DNA of 13,498 nt, from assembly GCA_030151825.1 (NCBI GenBank), contig JASLCP010000006.1, positions 1 to 13,498 of the forward strand, given 5' to 3'. The position numbers were made by a program, and so were the translations under genes. The notes under the pieces are model-generated. The model was given only the letters and a program-made list of their open reading frames with translations. It searched no databases and had not been told where the DNA came from. Below are positions 1 through 6,871 of this stretch, piece after piece (position 1 is the stretch's first letter; the number at the start of each line of letters is the position of its first letter). The DNA is from Candidatus Saccharimonadales bacterium. Its GTDB lineage: Bacteria > Patescibacteriota > Saccharimonadia > Saccharimonadales > Saccharimonadaceae.

Positions 1-72
1 GTGATCGCCGGCAGCCTCTCGTCCAAGGAACGCCTCTGGTCCAAGAACAAGGGCGACCACGCCGCTAACTGA
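1..72 (+). CDS. 3' end of an unknown upstream gene (partial)
   Basis: Frame 1 is open from the first base and ends at TGA (70-72), giving 23 residues that finish in KGDHAAN. The 25-bp gap to the next start carries only that gene's ribosome binding site, so the two genes are probably co-transcribed. The fragment is too short to assign a family. It is the only gene end in the window that uses TGA. Whether this is truly coding rests on the open frame and its spacing to the next gene. Confidence 0.5.
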   Translation: MIAGSLSSKERLWSKNKGDHAAN

Positions 73-97
73 TCACCCCCTACCAAAGGAACAACCC

Positions 98-1456
98 ATG
101 AATGTCAAACGATTCATTGTGGTGGGAGTCATCCCGGCACTGCTGATTCTGCTTGGCGTCGCGGTCTTCCATCAGTATGGGGCCGCGCCGCTCGCAGAGC
201 GTTTTTGCGACTCCGGAACCATCCGGTACTACGCAAACATCGCACAGAACGACGGCGATACCACGCTTGCGCGGTATCGCACTCAGGAGGCAGACATCTG
301 TGAAGGCAAGGACGCAAATGCGACCGTGCCCGATCAGAAGAAGCCCTACGAGTCCACCAAGCCGGAAAAGAAGGCCAACGAGATTCGCAAGGTGTTTTAC
401 TACGCCAACGAGCCGCTGGCTGCTCCGGAATGGCTGAACTCGTTTGCCGGCGACCCCATTGCTCGCAAGCCCGAACTCAAGGGCAAGCAGATGGAGAAAC
501 TGACCGCTGACGAGGCTGTCCAGGAACTGCTGTACCGGATCAAGGGACCCAAGTCCGATCCGATGCTGTCAGTTGCGACAGCAATGGCACTGGGTATTAT
601 CCCACAGATGAACGAGGCGGAACAGCAGCGAGTTATCGCTGGCCTGGCTGCCAACTTCAATGCGTGGGACAAGCTGAACAGCGCCATCGAAAATGCCCTG
701 AAGAATGACTTCACGATTTCGGTCGAGACGCTTTCTGCGGGCACTTGGTGTTCGACGTTCAGCTACGGTGGTGCAGTTCCTCTCATTGTGGAGGATTGCA
801 CGGTCAATCGCACCACTCCGTTCGTTGCTCTCAAGCTGACGCGAAAGAGCAATGGCGAGGTGATCTACCTGCGACTGGCTTGTGGTTTCCAGCGCTACTG
901 GCACGGAGTTTCCGCACCGGAAGTGCCGCAGGCGCCCGCTCCGACGCCGGGATTCTCTCGGACGCCGGAAGGTGTGCCTACGCCGCCGACTGGCGGTGGA
1001 CCGGGCACGACGACGCCGGAAACGCCGCCGCCGGGGACTACTACCCCGCCGACGACAACGCCGCCGACGACGACCCCGCCCACCACGACGCCGCCGACGA
1101 CAACGCCGCCGACGACGACCCCGCCGCCGGAAACCTGTCCTCCAGGACAGCATGGCACGCCGCCGCTGTGCAAGGACGATCCTTCGGATGGTCCCGCGCA
1201 CAATCCGCAGCTTCCGCCTCAGCAGAAGCCGAACCCCCTTCCGGCATCGCCTTCTCATGCGCAGCCGACTCGCCCCGCACCGCCGCCCGCGACGTACCAG
1301 CCGCCCGCGACGACCAGGGTCGTGCCGCCTGCCAACCAGGGAGGACCGACGACGCACGAAACTCCTCGAGTAACTCCTACTCGTGAAGCTCCTGCGCCGA
1401 AGCCGGAGGATCCTGCAACAGGTTGTATTCCCGCCCCTGGGAAAACCTGTCCGTAG
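98..1456 (+). CDS. membrane-anchored exported protein with Thr/Pro-rich tail
   Basis: This is a 452-residue protein of unknown function. Residues 5-25 form one hydrophobic segment (RFIVVGVIPALLILLGVAVF), so it is either a signal anchor or an uncleaved signal peptide with the rest outside the cell. Residues about 30-275 look globular and contain several Cys residues (FCDSG, DICEG, TWCSTF, EDCTV, LACGF), which suits an oxidised extracytoplasmic domain. From about 275 it becomes Pro/Thr-rich. Six tandem TTTPP units lie at 314-343, then ETCPPGQHGTPPLC, then a long P/T/A/Q tail ending in CIPAPGKTCP. Such tails are typical cell-wall-spanning or glycosylated stalks. The start is supported by AAAGGA at 85-90, 7 nt before the ATG. 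The gene is richer in G+C than those downstream. No enzymatic motif is seen; a surface or conjugation-associated stalk protein is a guess. Confidence 0.8.
   Translation: MNVKRFIVVGVIPALLILLGVAVFHQYGAAPLAERFCDSGTIRYYANIAQNDGDTTLARYRTQEADICEGKDANATVPDQKKPYESTKPEKKANEIRKVFYYANEPLAAPEWLNSFAGDPIARKPELKGKQMEKLTADEAVQELLYRIKGPKSDPMLSVATAMALGIIPQMNEAEQQRVIAGLAANFNAWDKLNSAIENALKNDFTISVETLSAGTWCSTFSYGGAVPLIVEDCTVNRTTPFVALKLTRKSNGEVIYLRLACGFQRYWHGVSAPEVPQAPAPTPGFSRTPEGVPTPPTGGGPGTTTPETPPPGTTTPPTTTPPTTTPPTTTPPTTTPPTTTPPPETCPPGQHGTPPLCKDDPSDGPAHNPQLPPQQKPNPLPASPSHAQPTRPAPPPATYQPPATTRVVPPANQGGPTTHETPRVTPTREAPAPKPEDPATGCIPAPGKTCP
1037..1126 (+). repeat. 15-bp tandem repeats encoding six TTTPP units
   Basis: Six 15-bp units each encode Thr-Thr-Thr-Pro-Pro. 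Units 2-3 (from 1052) and units 5-6 (from 1097) match exactly over 29 bp. This points to a 45-bp duplication as the latest expansion step. Such arrays can change copy number by slippage without breaking the frame. Confidence 0.85.
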
Positions 1457-1463
1457 CGGTGTC

Positions 1464-1505
1464 GAACGGACACAGATGTGCTTTTATAGGCATCTGTGTC
1501 CGTTC
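1464..1505 (+). other. 15-bp perfect hairpin without U-tract
   Basis: GAACGGACACAGATG (1464-1478) is perfectly complementary to 1491-1505, with a 12-nt loop, starting 8 nt after the stop codon at 1456. No T-run follows on either side, so it is not a standard intrinsic terminator. The left arm can also pair over 7 bp with TGTCCGT at 1448-1454, which overlaps the stop codon. Likely roles are an mRNA 3'-end stabiliser or processing site, or a protein-binding inverted repeat. Confidence 0.7.
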
Positions 1506-1540
1506 ACCGGACTAACAACTGCATAACAATTTCATACAAT

Positions 1541-1616
1541 GCGAAACCACCCGAGTGAGACCGGTTTCGCTTGAGCCTTTGGCTCGCACCGGTCTCCTCG
1601 GAGACCACCCTTTTTT
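1541..1616 (+). terminator. terminator with mutually exclusive upstream stems (attenuator-like)
   Basis: Four segments pair in overlapping ways. Segment 1 (1541-1548, GCGAAACC) pairs with 1563-1570. Segment 2 (1557-1565, GAGACCGGT) pairs with segment 3 (1588-1596, ACCGGTCTC), enclosing a small inner stem 1573-1577/1581-1585. Segment 3 (1591-1596, GGTCTC) can instead pair with segment 4 (1601-1606, GAGACC), followed by ACCC and six T (1611-1616). Pairings 1:2 and 3:4 are compatible with each other, whereas 2:3 excludes both. This is the logic of a transcription attenuator. It could simply be a compact terminator for the upstream genes. Nothing else recognisable lies between 1617 and 1689. Confidence 0.6.
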
Positions 1617-1689
1617 GTACCGTATGTCATAGCCTGATTGCCCATGGGTTCATTAACAATTGATCACGCTTATGTATAACAACACAATT

Positions 1690-1718
1690 TTGACATAAAA
1701 TAACTTTTAATATATAAT
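1690..1718 (+). promoter_or_regulatory. perfect consensus sigma70 promoter for the LPXTG protein
   Basis: TTGACA (1690-1695) and TATAAT (1713-1718) are both exact consensus hexamers with an optimal 17-bp spacer in A/T-rich DNA. The predicted start is near 1725. AAGGAG at 1733-1738 sits 6 nt before the ATG at 1745. This predicts very strong expression. Confidence 0.9.
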
Positions 1719-1744
1719 TTATACCGATTAACAAGGAGAAACCT

Positions 1745-3205
1745 ATGGCAACTGTACTCACCAAGGTGCGTCGTTCCTCTATGCGAACCAAAGCACTGGT
1801 CGCGATTCTTGCAGCAGCAATTATCGTTCCAGCAGCCGTATTTGCATGGGGCCCTACCGACCGCCCAACTTACACCGTTGATAACCCAGCGGACCATGTC
1901 ACATTTAACTCAATCACCGATAATCCAGATTACGGTGACGAACGCAATTTCGTTCGCATCAAAGATGCCAGCGATACCGGTCCAGGCAACTGGAGTGATG
2001 AATTAAACGTTCAGCCAGGTAAAGAATACCTGGTACAAATGTACGTTCACAACAACGCGGCAACCAGCCTCAATGAAAGCGGCAAAGGTGTCGCACAAAA
2101 CACTCGTGTCATGGCAAACGTGCCAAACACGACGGGTAAATCTGTCCAAGTCGACGGATTCATTAGCGCCGACAACGCAAGTCCAAAAGAAGTCTGGGAT
2201 CAGGCAATCTTTAAGAGCGACAGCGACTTTAACGTCACCTACATTAATGGTTCGGCGACGATGTACAATAACGCAACACCAACTGGCACACCAGTCAGCG
2301 ACAGCATTGTCACCAACGCCGGCGCACCTGTCGGTTACGACGCAATGAACGGTACATTGCCTGGTTGTTTCCACTATTCAGGCTATGTAAGCTTCAAGGT
2401 CAAGATTCAAGCTCCAGAAACAACTAACTTTACTGTTAGCAAATCTGTCAGCAAGCACGGCGACAACAAATGGGTTGAAAACTACACTGCTCAGCCTGGC
2501 GAAACTGTCGATTACTTGATTGAATACAAGAACACCGGCTCGACCCAACAAGACGATGTTGTCCTGAAAGACAAGCTACCAGCTGGTATGGAATACGTCG
2601 CCGGTTCGACAAAATTCGGTACCAAAGAGCAGCCGAACGGTGCTCAGGCAAGCGACAACATCACCAAAGACGGCATCAATATCGGTTCATATGCTGGCGG
2701 TGCCAGTACTTGGGCGATGTTTAGTGCCAAAGTTGCCGACAATGACCAACTGCCGGAGTGTGGTGTTAACACCCTACATAACGTTGCCCGCGCCGAAATC
2801 GACGAAGGCTACAAAGAAGATTCTGCCGACGTCACCGTTAACCGCATCTGTGAAGAAGCAAAAGACATCCAGGTATGTGATTTGACGACTGACAAAGTCA
2901 TCACCATCAAGGAAAAAGATTTCGATAGCAGCAAGCATTCAAAGAATCTTGATGACTGTAAAAAAGTCACTCCAGGTGAAATCACCGTTTGTGATACTAC
3001 AACCAACACCATCGTTACGATTAACGAAAGCGACTTTGATAGCAGTAAACACTCACGTGATACCAGCGTATGTACGACTCCAGCTGAACTGCCTGAAACA
3101 GGTATCAGCACCGGTCTATTCGCCTTCGCCGGACTTGGCCTTATCGCCACCGGACTTGGCTATGCATTCACCAGTGAACGTATCCGTAAGCTGATCATCG
3201 GCTAA
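1745..3205 (+). CDS. LPXTG-anchored surface protein with DUF11 domain
   Basis: This 486-residue protein has a Sec signal peptide: basic residues 7-16, a hydrophobic core 17-33 and likely cleavage after VFA at 34. Residues about 35-225 are an unassigned extracellular domain. Residues about 229-365 match the DUF11 type (TVSKSVS, PGETVDYLIEYKNTG, VVLKDKLPAGMEYVAGS), a beta-sandwich repeat common in bacterial surface proteins. Two 31-residue repeats (375-405 and 413-443) share the pattern VCD-TT-TI-DFDSSKHS-C, each with a Cys at both ends. LPETG (449-453) is followed by a hydrophobic stretch and the basic tail ERIRKLIIG, a complete sortase sorting signal. The protein is thus probably linked to the cell wall. 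No sortase gene lies in this window. A consensus promoter and good ribosome binding site support the start. A role as S-layer, adhesin or host-contact protein is inference. Confidence 0.88.
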   Translation: MATVLTKVRRSSMRTKALVAILAAAIIVPAAVFAWGPTDRPTYTVDNPADHVTFNSITDNPDYGDERNFVRIKDASDTGPGNWSDELNVQPGKEYLVQMYVHNNAATSLNESGKGVAQNTRVMANVPNTTGKSVQVDGFISADNASPKEVWDQAIFKSDSDFNVTYINGSATMYNNATPTGTPVSDSIVTNAGAPVGYDAMNGTLPGCFHYSGYVSFKVKIQAPETTNFTVSKSVSKHGDNKWVENYTAQPGETVDYLIEYKNTGSTQQDDVVLKDKLPAGMEYVAGSTKFGTKEQPNGAQASDNITKDGINIGSYAGGASTWAMFSAKVADNDQLPECGVNTLHNVARAEIDEGYKEDSADVTVNRICEEAKDIQVCDLTTDKVITIKEKDFDSSKHSKNLDDCKKVTPGEITVCDTTTNTIVTINESDFDSSKHSRDTSVCTTPAELPETGISTGLFAFAGLGLIATGLGYAFTSERIRKLIIG

Positions 3206-3209
3206 GAGT

Positions 3210-3240
3210 CTGACCGCTCCATCTTTTACTGAAGCGTCAG
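3210..3240 (+). other. bulged hairpin after the LPXTG gene
   Basis: CTGAC-C-GCT (3210-3218) can pair with AGCGTCAG (3233-3240), 8 bp with one bulged C. It precedes the stronger terminator and may help protect the mRNA 3' end. Confidence 0.4.
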
Positions 3241-3253
3241 CCTCAGAACCCCG

Positions 3254-3284
3254 AATAACCCCTGTGAAAGCAGGGGTTATTTTG
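3254..3284 (+). terminator. intrinsic terminator of the LPXTG gene
   Basis: AATAACCCCTG (3254-3264) is perfectly complementary to 3271-3281 with a 6-nt loop. The stem ends in TTATTTT, giving a U-rich tail. It lies about 50 nt after the stop codon and immediately before the promoter of the next gene. Confidence 0.88.
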
Positions 3285-3291
3285 ATATACT
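3283..3291 (+). promoter_or_regulatory. extended -10 promoter of the small membrane protein
   Basis: TGATATACT is a TGn-extended -10 with hexamer TATACT at 3286-3291. No convincing -35 is seen. The ATG at 3301 lies only 9 nt after the hexamer, so the transcript would have almost no leader and there is no Shine-Dalgarno. Confidence 0.65.
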
Positions 3292-3300
3292 AAAGATACT

Positions 3301-3522
3301 ATGGTAAAGCAGAAAAAGAAACGTGACAAAGCATACAAGGGAAGTGGTGCGGCGACGACACGTCCCAGTATTACTCGGGTGAGTGCGGTGAACCGTAATC
3401 GCGTCCATCAGTGGTGGTTCGATCACAAACGATTAGCAAAACCAATCCTGATTGCCGCTGGTGTCGTTATTGTCATTATTGTACTAGTTGCCGAGGTGAT
3501 TCGCCTCGCGAGCGGTGCGTAA
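3301..3522 (+). CDS. small single-pass membrane protein, function unknown
   Basis: This 73-residue protein has a very basic N-terminal half (MVKQKKKRDKAYKG) followed by one transmembrane helix at about 47-69 (KPILIAAGVVIVIIVLVAEV). The basic side would stay in the cytoplasm. It has its own terminator-separated promoter and a leaderless-type start. Its last 39 nt overlap the end of the convergent histidine kinase gene. No family was recognised. A membrane-associated nucleic-acid or phospholipid binding role would fit the charge but is only a guess. Confidence 0.65.
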   Translation: MVKQKKKRDKAYKGSGAATTRPSITRVSAVNRNRVHQWWFDHKRLAKPILIAAGVVIVIIVLVAEVIRLASGA

Positions 3523-5685
3523 ATTACCAATCGGTAGATAAAATCCAAACGTACTACCCTTTCCTTCGGCTGACGAAAAGATCATTTTTCCACCATGCGC
3601 GGTGATGACTTTTTTGGCCAAAAACAAACCAACGCCCGTTCCGTCAGGTCGCTGTTGGCGTGCGTTTTTTGCACGAAAAAATTTGGTAAACAAATGCAAT
3701 TGCTCGGACTCTGGTACGCCAATGCCCGAGTCCTTAACGGTAAACATGATGTCGTTATGGCTTTTTTCGATAGCGACCTTGATAACACCGCCAGGCATCT
3801 TGGTGTAATAAATCGCATTATCAATAAAATTCATGATCACCTGGCGTACTTTGGCCTCGTCACATACCACCAATAATTCTTCGTTCTTTGCCACCAGCTC
3901 GAGTTTGTGGCCATGTGTCTTGGCAATCAGCTGCAGCGATTCAACTTCATCGCGTACCGCCGCAGCAATATCGGTCGGATGCTTTTCGATAACAAATTTA
4001 CCCGTCTGTAACCGCGAGACGTTCAAGAAATCGGCTATCAATCGCACCATACGCTCACTACTATTGAACGCCTCCTCCAAAAGCAGTCGCTGTTGTGATG
4101 TAATTTTACCAACATCACCCTCCAGTACCATACTAATATAGCCTTTGACACTTGTCAGTGGCGTACGCAGCTGGTGCGATGCCATACTCATAAACTCATC
4201 CTTGGTCTCGTCTAGATGGCGCAGCTGAGCATTGGTCGACCGCAATTCTTTGGTTGCCACATCGATACGCTGCTGCAGATTAGCGTTCACTTCTTTCACC
4301 GCATGGATCGAGAGGGCATTTTGAATACCAATCACCAGCTGATCGGCAATCGTTGTCAACACTTTGAGGTCACGTTTGCTATATAGACCATCCCGGCGCT
4401 GTTCACCAAGCAACACATACCCGATCAAATGACCACTATAGCGCAGCGGCATCACCAGGGCGATCTTGTGACTGACCAGCATGCGGCGCACCCGTACATC
4501 ACGCTCCGCCTCAAGCGTATCAGTGATCAAAATACCCTCGGTGCATGTGGCAGTATACTCATCCAGTAGGCGCGCATCCTGAATCGGCATCTTGGTACGG
4601 TACCGCGTACCCGCCGACATATGGTGTGGAATATCGTTGTTATAGTACAAAAAGAAGTATGCCTGTTCTGCCTTGAGTGTCGAGGCAATTTCTTCTGACG
4701 CTCGCTCGATCAGCCCACGTAAATCTGTCGTTGATCCCAACAATTCACTGATACGCGCAAAGAAATCGTCAGTCTTGTATCGGTCGCGATAAAAAATGTT
4801 ATCGGTAAGCTGATCAAAGAATTGTTTGATTGGCTGAAAGATAAAGGCTAAAACAAGAGCCAAAAGAATATTAACAGGGCTCACGCTAAGCGATGATGTC
4901 GTCTCTCCCTTGAATAGCGCCACCGAGACAATATAGGCCAATCCATAATAGATTCCAGCCAATGCACCGAGAGCTAACACATATGCCATACTGCGCACTG
5001 CAGCCAATTTAATATCAAAAAGACGATGCTTAACGATCGCATAAGCGACCATTAAGACAAAGAACACCGTGTATAGCGGGCTCAATATAATAAAATCTGT
5101 AATATGGAAAAAGACAGGAAGTACAATACTCGTTAGCGGTGCAAAAAACAGTATTGGGACAATACCGACGAGTACGAATGTGTGCTGCAAACGAATTGAC
5201 CCTTTGTTATGAACAATGCTACTGAGTAATATTGCCACAGCCAAAGCAATCAAAAAGATAAAATGAAGAACAAAAAGCACTATGCCATACGACGGCACAG
5301 GCACTGGACTATCACTTCCCGTCTCAAGACGCGCGAATACGAGTGGCGTAAGATCAAGTATCGCTACCGCAATCGTTATTAACGTTATCATCACCGCACT
5401 ACGGCTACGGATTGTTCTATACTGGTCTTTTGATCGTAAAAGAATCGCAAGAAAATATAAAGAGCCGACACCCACAGTGGTCGCAGCGACAACCACGCGC
5501 ATACTCTGCAACGCATACTCGTTTGGATGTATTGTAAGATAGTTTGCAATCGCAATGACTAAAAACGAAAGTGTCGCAACGCCGTAGGCGATGTTAAGAG
5601 GCTTACTAATATCGCGTGAAACAACAAAAATACCGGTAGCAAAAGACAAAATGGCGCAAACGCACACGATTAGGAAGTCGATCAT
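3484..5685 (-). CDS. 9-TM, GAF-containing sensor histidine kinase
   Basis: This is a 733-residue membrane sensor kinase. Residues 1 to about 215 contain seven hydrophobic helices resembling the histidine-kinase 7TM sensor region, and two more follow to about 285. A KHRLFDIKL linker and an FYRDRYKTDDFF motif are as seen in PrsK-like kinases. A GAF domain spans about 315-455, then a coiled coil at 460-495. The dimerisation domain carries the phospho-acceptor His504 in SHQLRTPL. The ATPase domain has the N box NFIDNA (619-624), the G1 box DSGIGV from Asp652, FTKFFRA, and the G2 box GTGVGL (682-687), so it should be active. It starts 32 nt downstream of the E1-like gene with its own -10 (5692-5697) and no Shine-Dalgarno. 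The nearby response regulator is the obvious partner candidate. The 7TM region suggests sensing of a membrane-embedded or small hydrophobic ligand, which is inference. Confidence 0.9.
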   Translation of the reverse strand: MIDFLIVCVCAILSFATGIFVVSRDISKPLNIAYGVATLSFLVIAIANYLTIHPNEYALQSMRVVVAATTVGVGSLYFLAILLRSKDQYRTIRSRSAVMITLITIAVAILDLTPLVFARLETGSDSPVPVPSYGIVLFVLHFIFLIALAVAILLSSIVHNKGSIRLQHTFVLVGIVPILFFAPLTSIVLPVFFHITDFIILSPLYTVFFVLMVAYAIVKHRLFDIKLAAVRSMAYVLALGALAGIYYGLAYIVSVALFKGETTSSLSVSPVNILLALVLAFIFQPIKQFFDQLTDNIFYRDRYKTDDFFARISELLGSTTDLRGLIERASEEIASTLKAEQAYFFLYYNNDIPHHMSAGTRYRTKMPIQDARLLDEYTATCTEGILITDTLEAERDVRVRRMLVSHKIALVMPLRYSGHLIGYVLLGEQRRDGLYSKRDLKVLTTIADQLVIGIQNALSIHAVKEVNANLQQRIDVATKELRSTNAQLRHLDETKDEFMSMASHQLRTPLTSVKGYISMVLEGDVGKITSQQRLLLEEAFNSSERMVRLIADFLNVSRLQTGKFVIEKHPTDIAAAVRDEVESLQLIAKTHGHKLELVAKNEELLVVCDEAKVRQVIMNFIDNAIYYTKMPGGVIKVAIEKSHNDIMFTVKDSGIGVPESEQLHLFTKFFRAKNARQQRPDGTGVGLFLAKKVITAHGGKMIFSSAEGKGSTFGFYLPIGNLRTAREANHLGN

Positions 5686-5691
5686 AGCACA

Positions 5692-5697
5692 AGTATA
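5692..5697 (-). promoter_or_regulatory. -10 element of the histidine kinase gene
   Basis: On the minus strand TATACT occupies 5697-5692 and the ATG begins at 5685, leaving exactly 6 nt between them. Transcription would start at or next to the start codon. No -35 match or ribosome binding site is visible. Confidence 0.55.
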
Positions 5698-5717
5698 ATC
5701 GAGTACCGCAAATCACG

Positions 5718-6869
5718 CTACTTTTTTGCGTTTTTTAGTAGCCTCAGCTTACCAAGTGATGTCTCGGCTGATGGCATTCGTAGCGAACGGCGCGGATTAA
5801 TACTACCGCGTCCAGTATAAGACCCTCTTCCGAGTAATATTTCTCGAGCAACAACTGTCGATGCAGCCGCACCCATCGAGGCAGTTGATCCCAATTGCGG
5901 AAAACCCGCAAGCGTTTTGTCTATCTGAAATAGCGACGCGAGTAATCGTGCTGAAGCGTTGCGAATACCAATCGTTTTAGTGACGTACTTTCTTTTTTCA
6001 TCATCTGTCATATCGCCAGACATAATCCTCTGCATATCAGCAGAAGATAGTCGCCCCAGGAAAGGCCTAGTTGACTCATCAATGTCATACCTTTCCACAT
6101 CAATAATAGACTTTTCGCCGACGTCGCTCGCCATAATAAACGGAATACGCTGCTCTCGAGCAAATTGGCGGATCATTACTTTTGCAGGTAAGTCATCTAC
6201 CTCGTCAAAAATAATATCGGGACGAAAATCAGCAAGCTGCTTAAGTGTCTCCCTTGTAAGCCCTTCAGCCATATGTGTTTGCTCGATATATGGGTCAAGT
6301 TCACTTGTTTTTATAGCCGCAATGTCCACTTTACGGGAGCCTATCATGGTCATATTACTATTGATACGGTTAAGGTTTGGAACAGAAAGTCGATCGCTAT
6401 CCGCGTACAACACAGCTCCTCCGACACCACCGAGGGTGAGCTGCTCGGCAACACTACTACCAACGCTCAAACCGATAATCGCTACTCGAGAAAGAAGTAG
6501 CTTCTTTTGCTCTTCATCAGTTATCAAATTCTTATTCCGAAATGTTCGCAACGCTTGGTGATCTTCTTTATTCGGATAACGAACCAACTTATTCGACCAT
6601 GGAAAATGCACCCATCTGCCAAATGCGTCACCCTGTGCATACTTTTCTTGCGCAAACATCTCTTTATCACCCTGTCCATTTGGATATTTCATCTCATACA
6701 AGTCGTCTACTATCGTAGTGATTGGATCAATAACACGCATAGTGAGATCCGTATCAAGCCGATGTTGCAATTCATCTTGATGATACGAGTTTGATAAGTC
6801 AAATATAGCAGGCTGAGTCCATTCGATTGATGAATCACCCCGCTTGCCTAGCACTCCATTTATTTCCAT
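5718..6869 (-). CDS. ThiF/E1-like adenylyltransferase, Rv1355c type, cysteine-free
   Basis: From the ATG at 6869 the protein has 383 residues. Residues about 120-330 are a ThiF/E1-type Rossmann domain. It has a nucleotide loop IIGLSVGSS (Gly133, Gly137), acidic LYADSDRLSVPNLNRIN (Asp157, Asp159, Asn165, Arg168), Lys180, and DEVDDL from Asp222, the ATP/Mg-contacting positions of this superfamily. GLSVG, NLNRI and DEVDDLPAK plus a later DVERYD match the ThiF domains of Rv1355c-type proteins, but no nitroreductase domain is fused here. The whole chain has no cysteine, so it has neither the CxxC zinc sites nor a catalytic thioester Cys of true E1 enzymes. It should activate a carboxylate as an adenylate and pass it on directly. 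It follows the GNAT-like gene by 2 nt. AAAGG over that gene's stop favours this ATG over an upstream GTG at 6896. Substrate unknown. Confidence 0.82.
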   Translation of the reverse strand: MEINGVLGKRGDSSIEWTQPAIFDLSNSYHQDELQHRLDTDLTMRVIDPITTIVDDLYEMKYPNGQGDKEMFAQEKYAQGDAFGRWVHFPWSNKLVRYPNKEDHQALRTFRNKNLITDEEQKKLLLSRVAIIGLSVGSSVAEQLTLGGVGGAVLYADSDRLSVPNLNRINSNMTMIGSRKVDIAAIKTSELDPYIEQTHMAEGLTRETLKQLADFRPDIIFDEVDDLPAKVMIRQFAREQRIPFIMASDVGEKSIIDVERYDIDESTRPFLGRLSSADMQRIMSGDMTDDEKRKYVTKTIGIRNASARLLASLFQIDKTLAGFPQLGSTASMGAAASTVVAREILLGRGSYTGRGSINPRRSLRMPSAETSLGKLRLLKNAKK

Positions 6870-6871
6870 AG

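Noticed and set aside
1037..1126. Repeat array considered as a CRISPR
   Set aside because: The units are contiguous 15-bp codon repeats with no spacers, inside an open frame.
569..1357. Long Arg-rich reading frame on the minus strand
   Set aside because: It is a by-product of G+C-rich, Pro/Thr-coding DNA on the other strand, with no start signal and extreme Arg bias.
1617..1689. Possible attachment site or tRNA fragment at the composition break
   Set aside because: No tRNA-like sequence, integrase gene or flanking direct repeat is visible.
3559..3589. Possible plus-strand terminator for the 73-residue gene inside the kinase gene
   Set aside because: The stem (CTTT-TTCG with CGAA-AAG) needs a 2-nt bulge and sits 4 nt before the T-run; too weak to call.
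3611..3624. 14-bp perfect palindrome TTTTTGGCCAAAAA
   Set aside because: It lies in the kinase G2-box codons, has no loop and can be explained by coding sequence.
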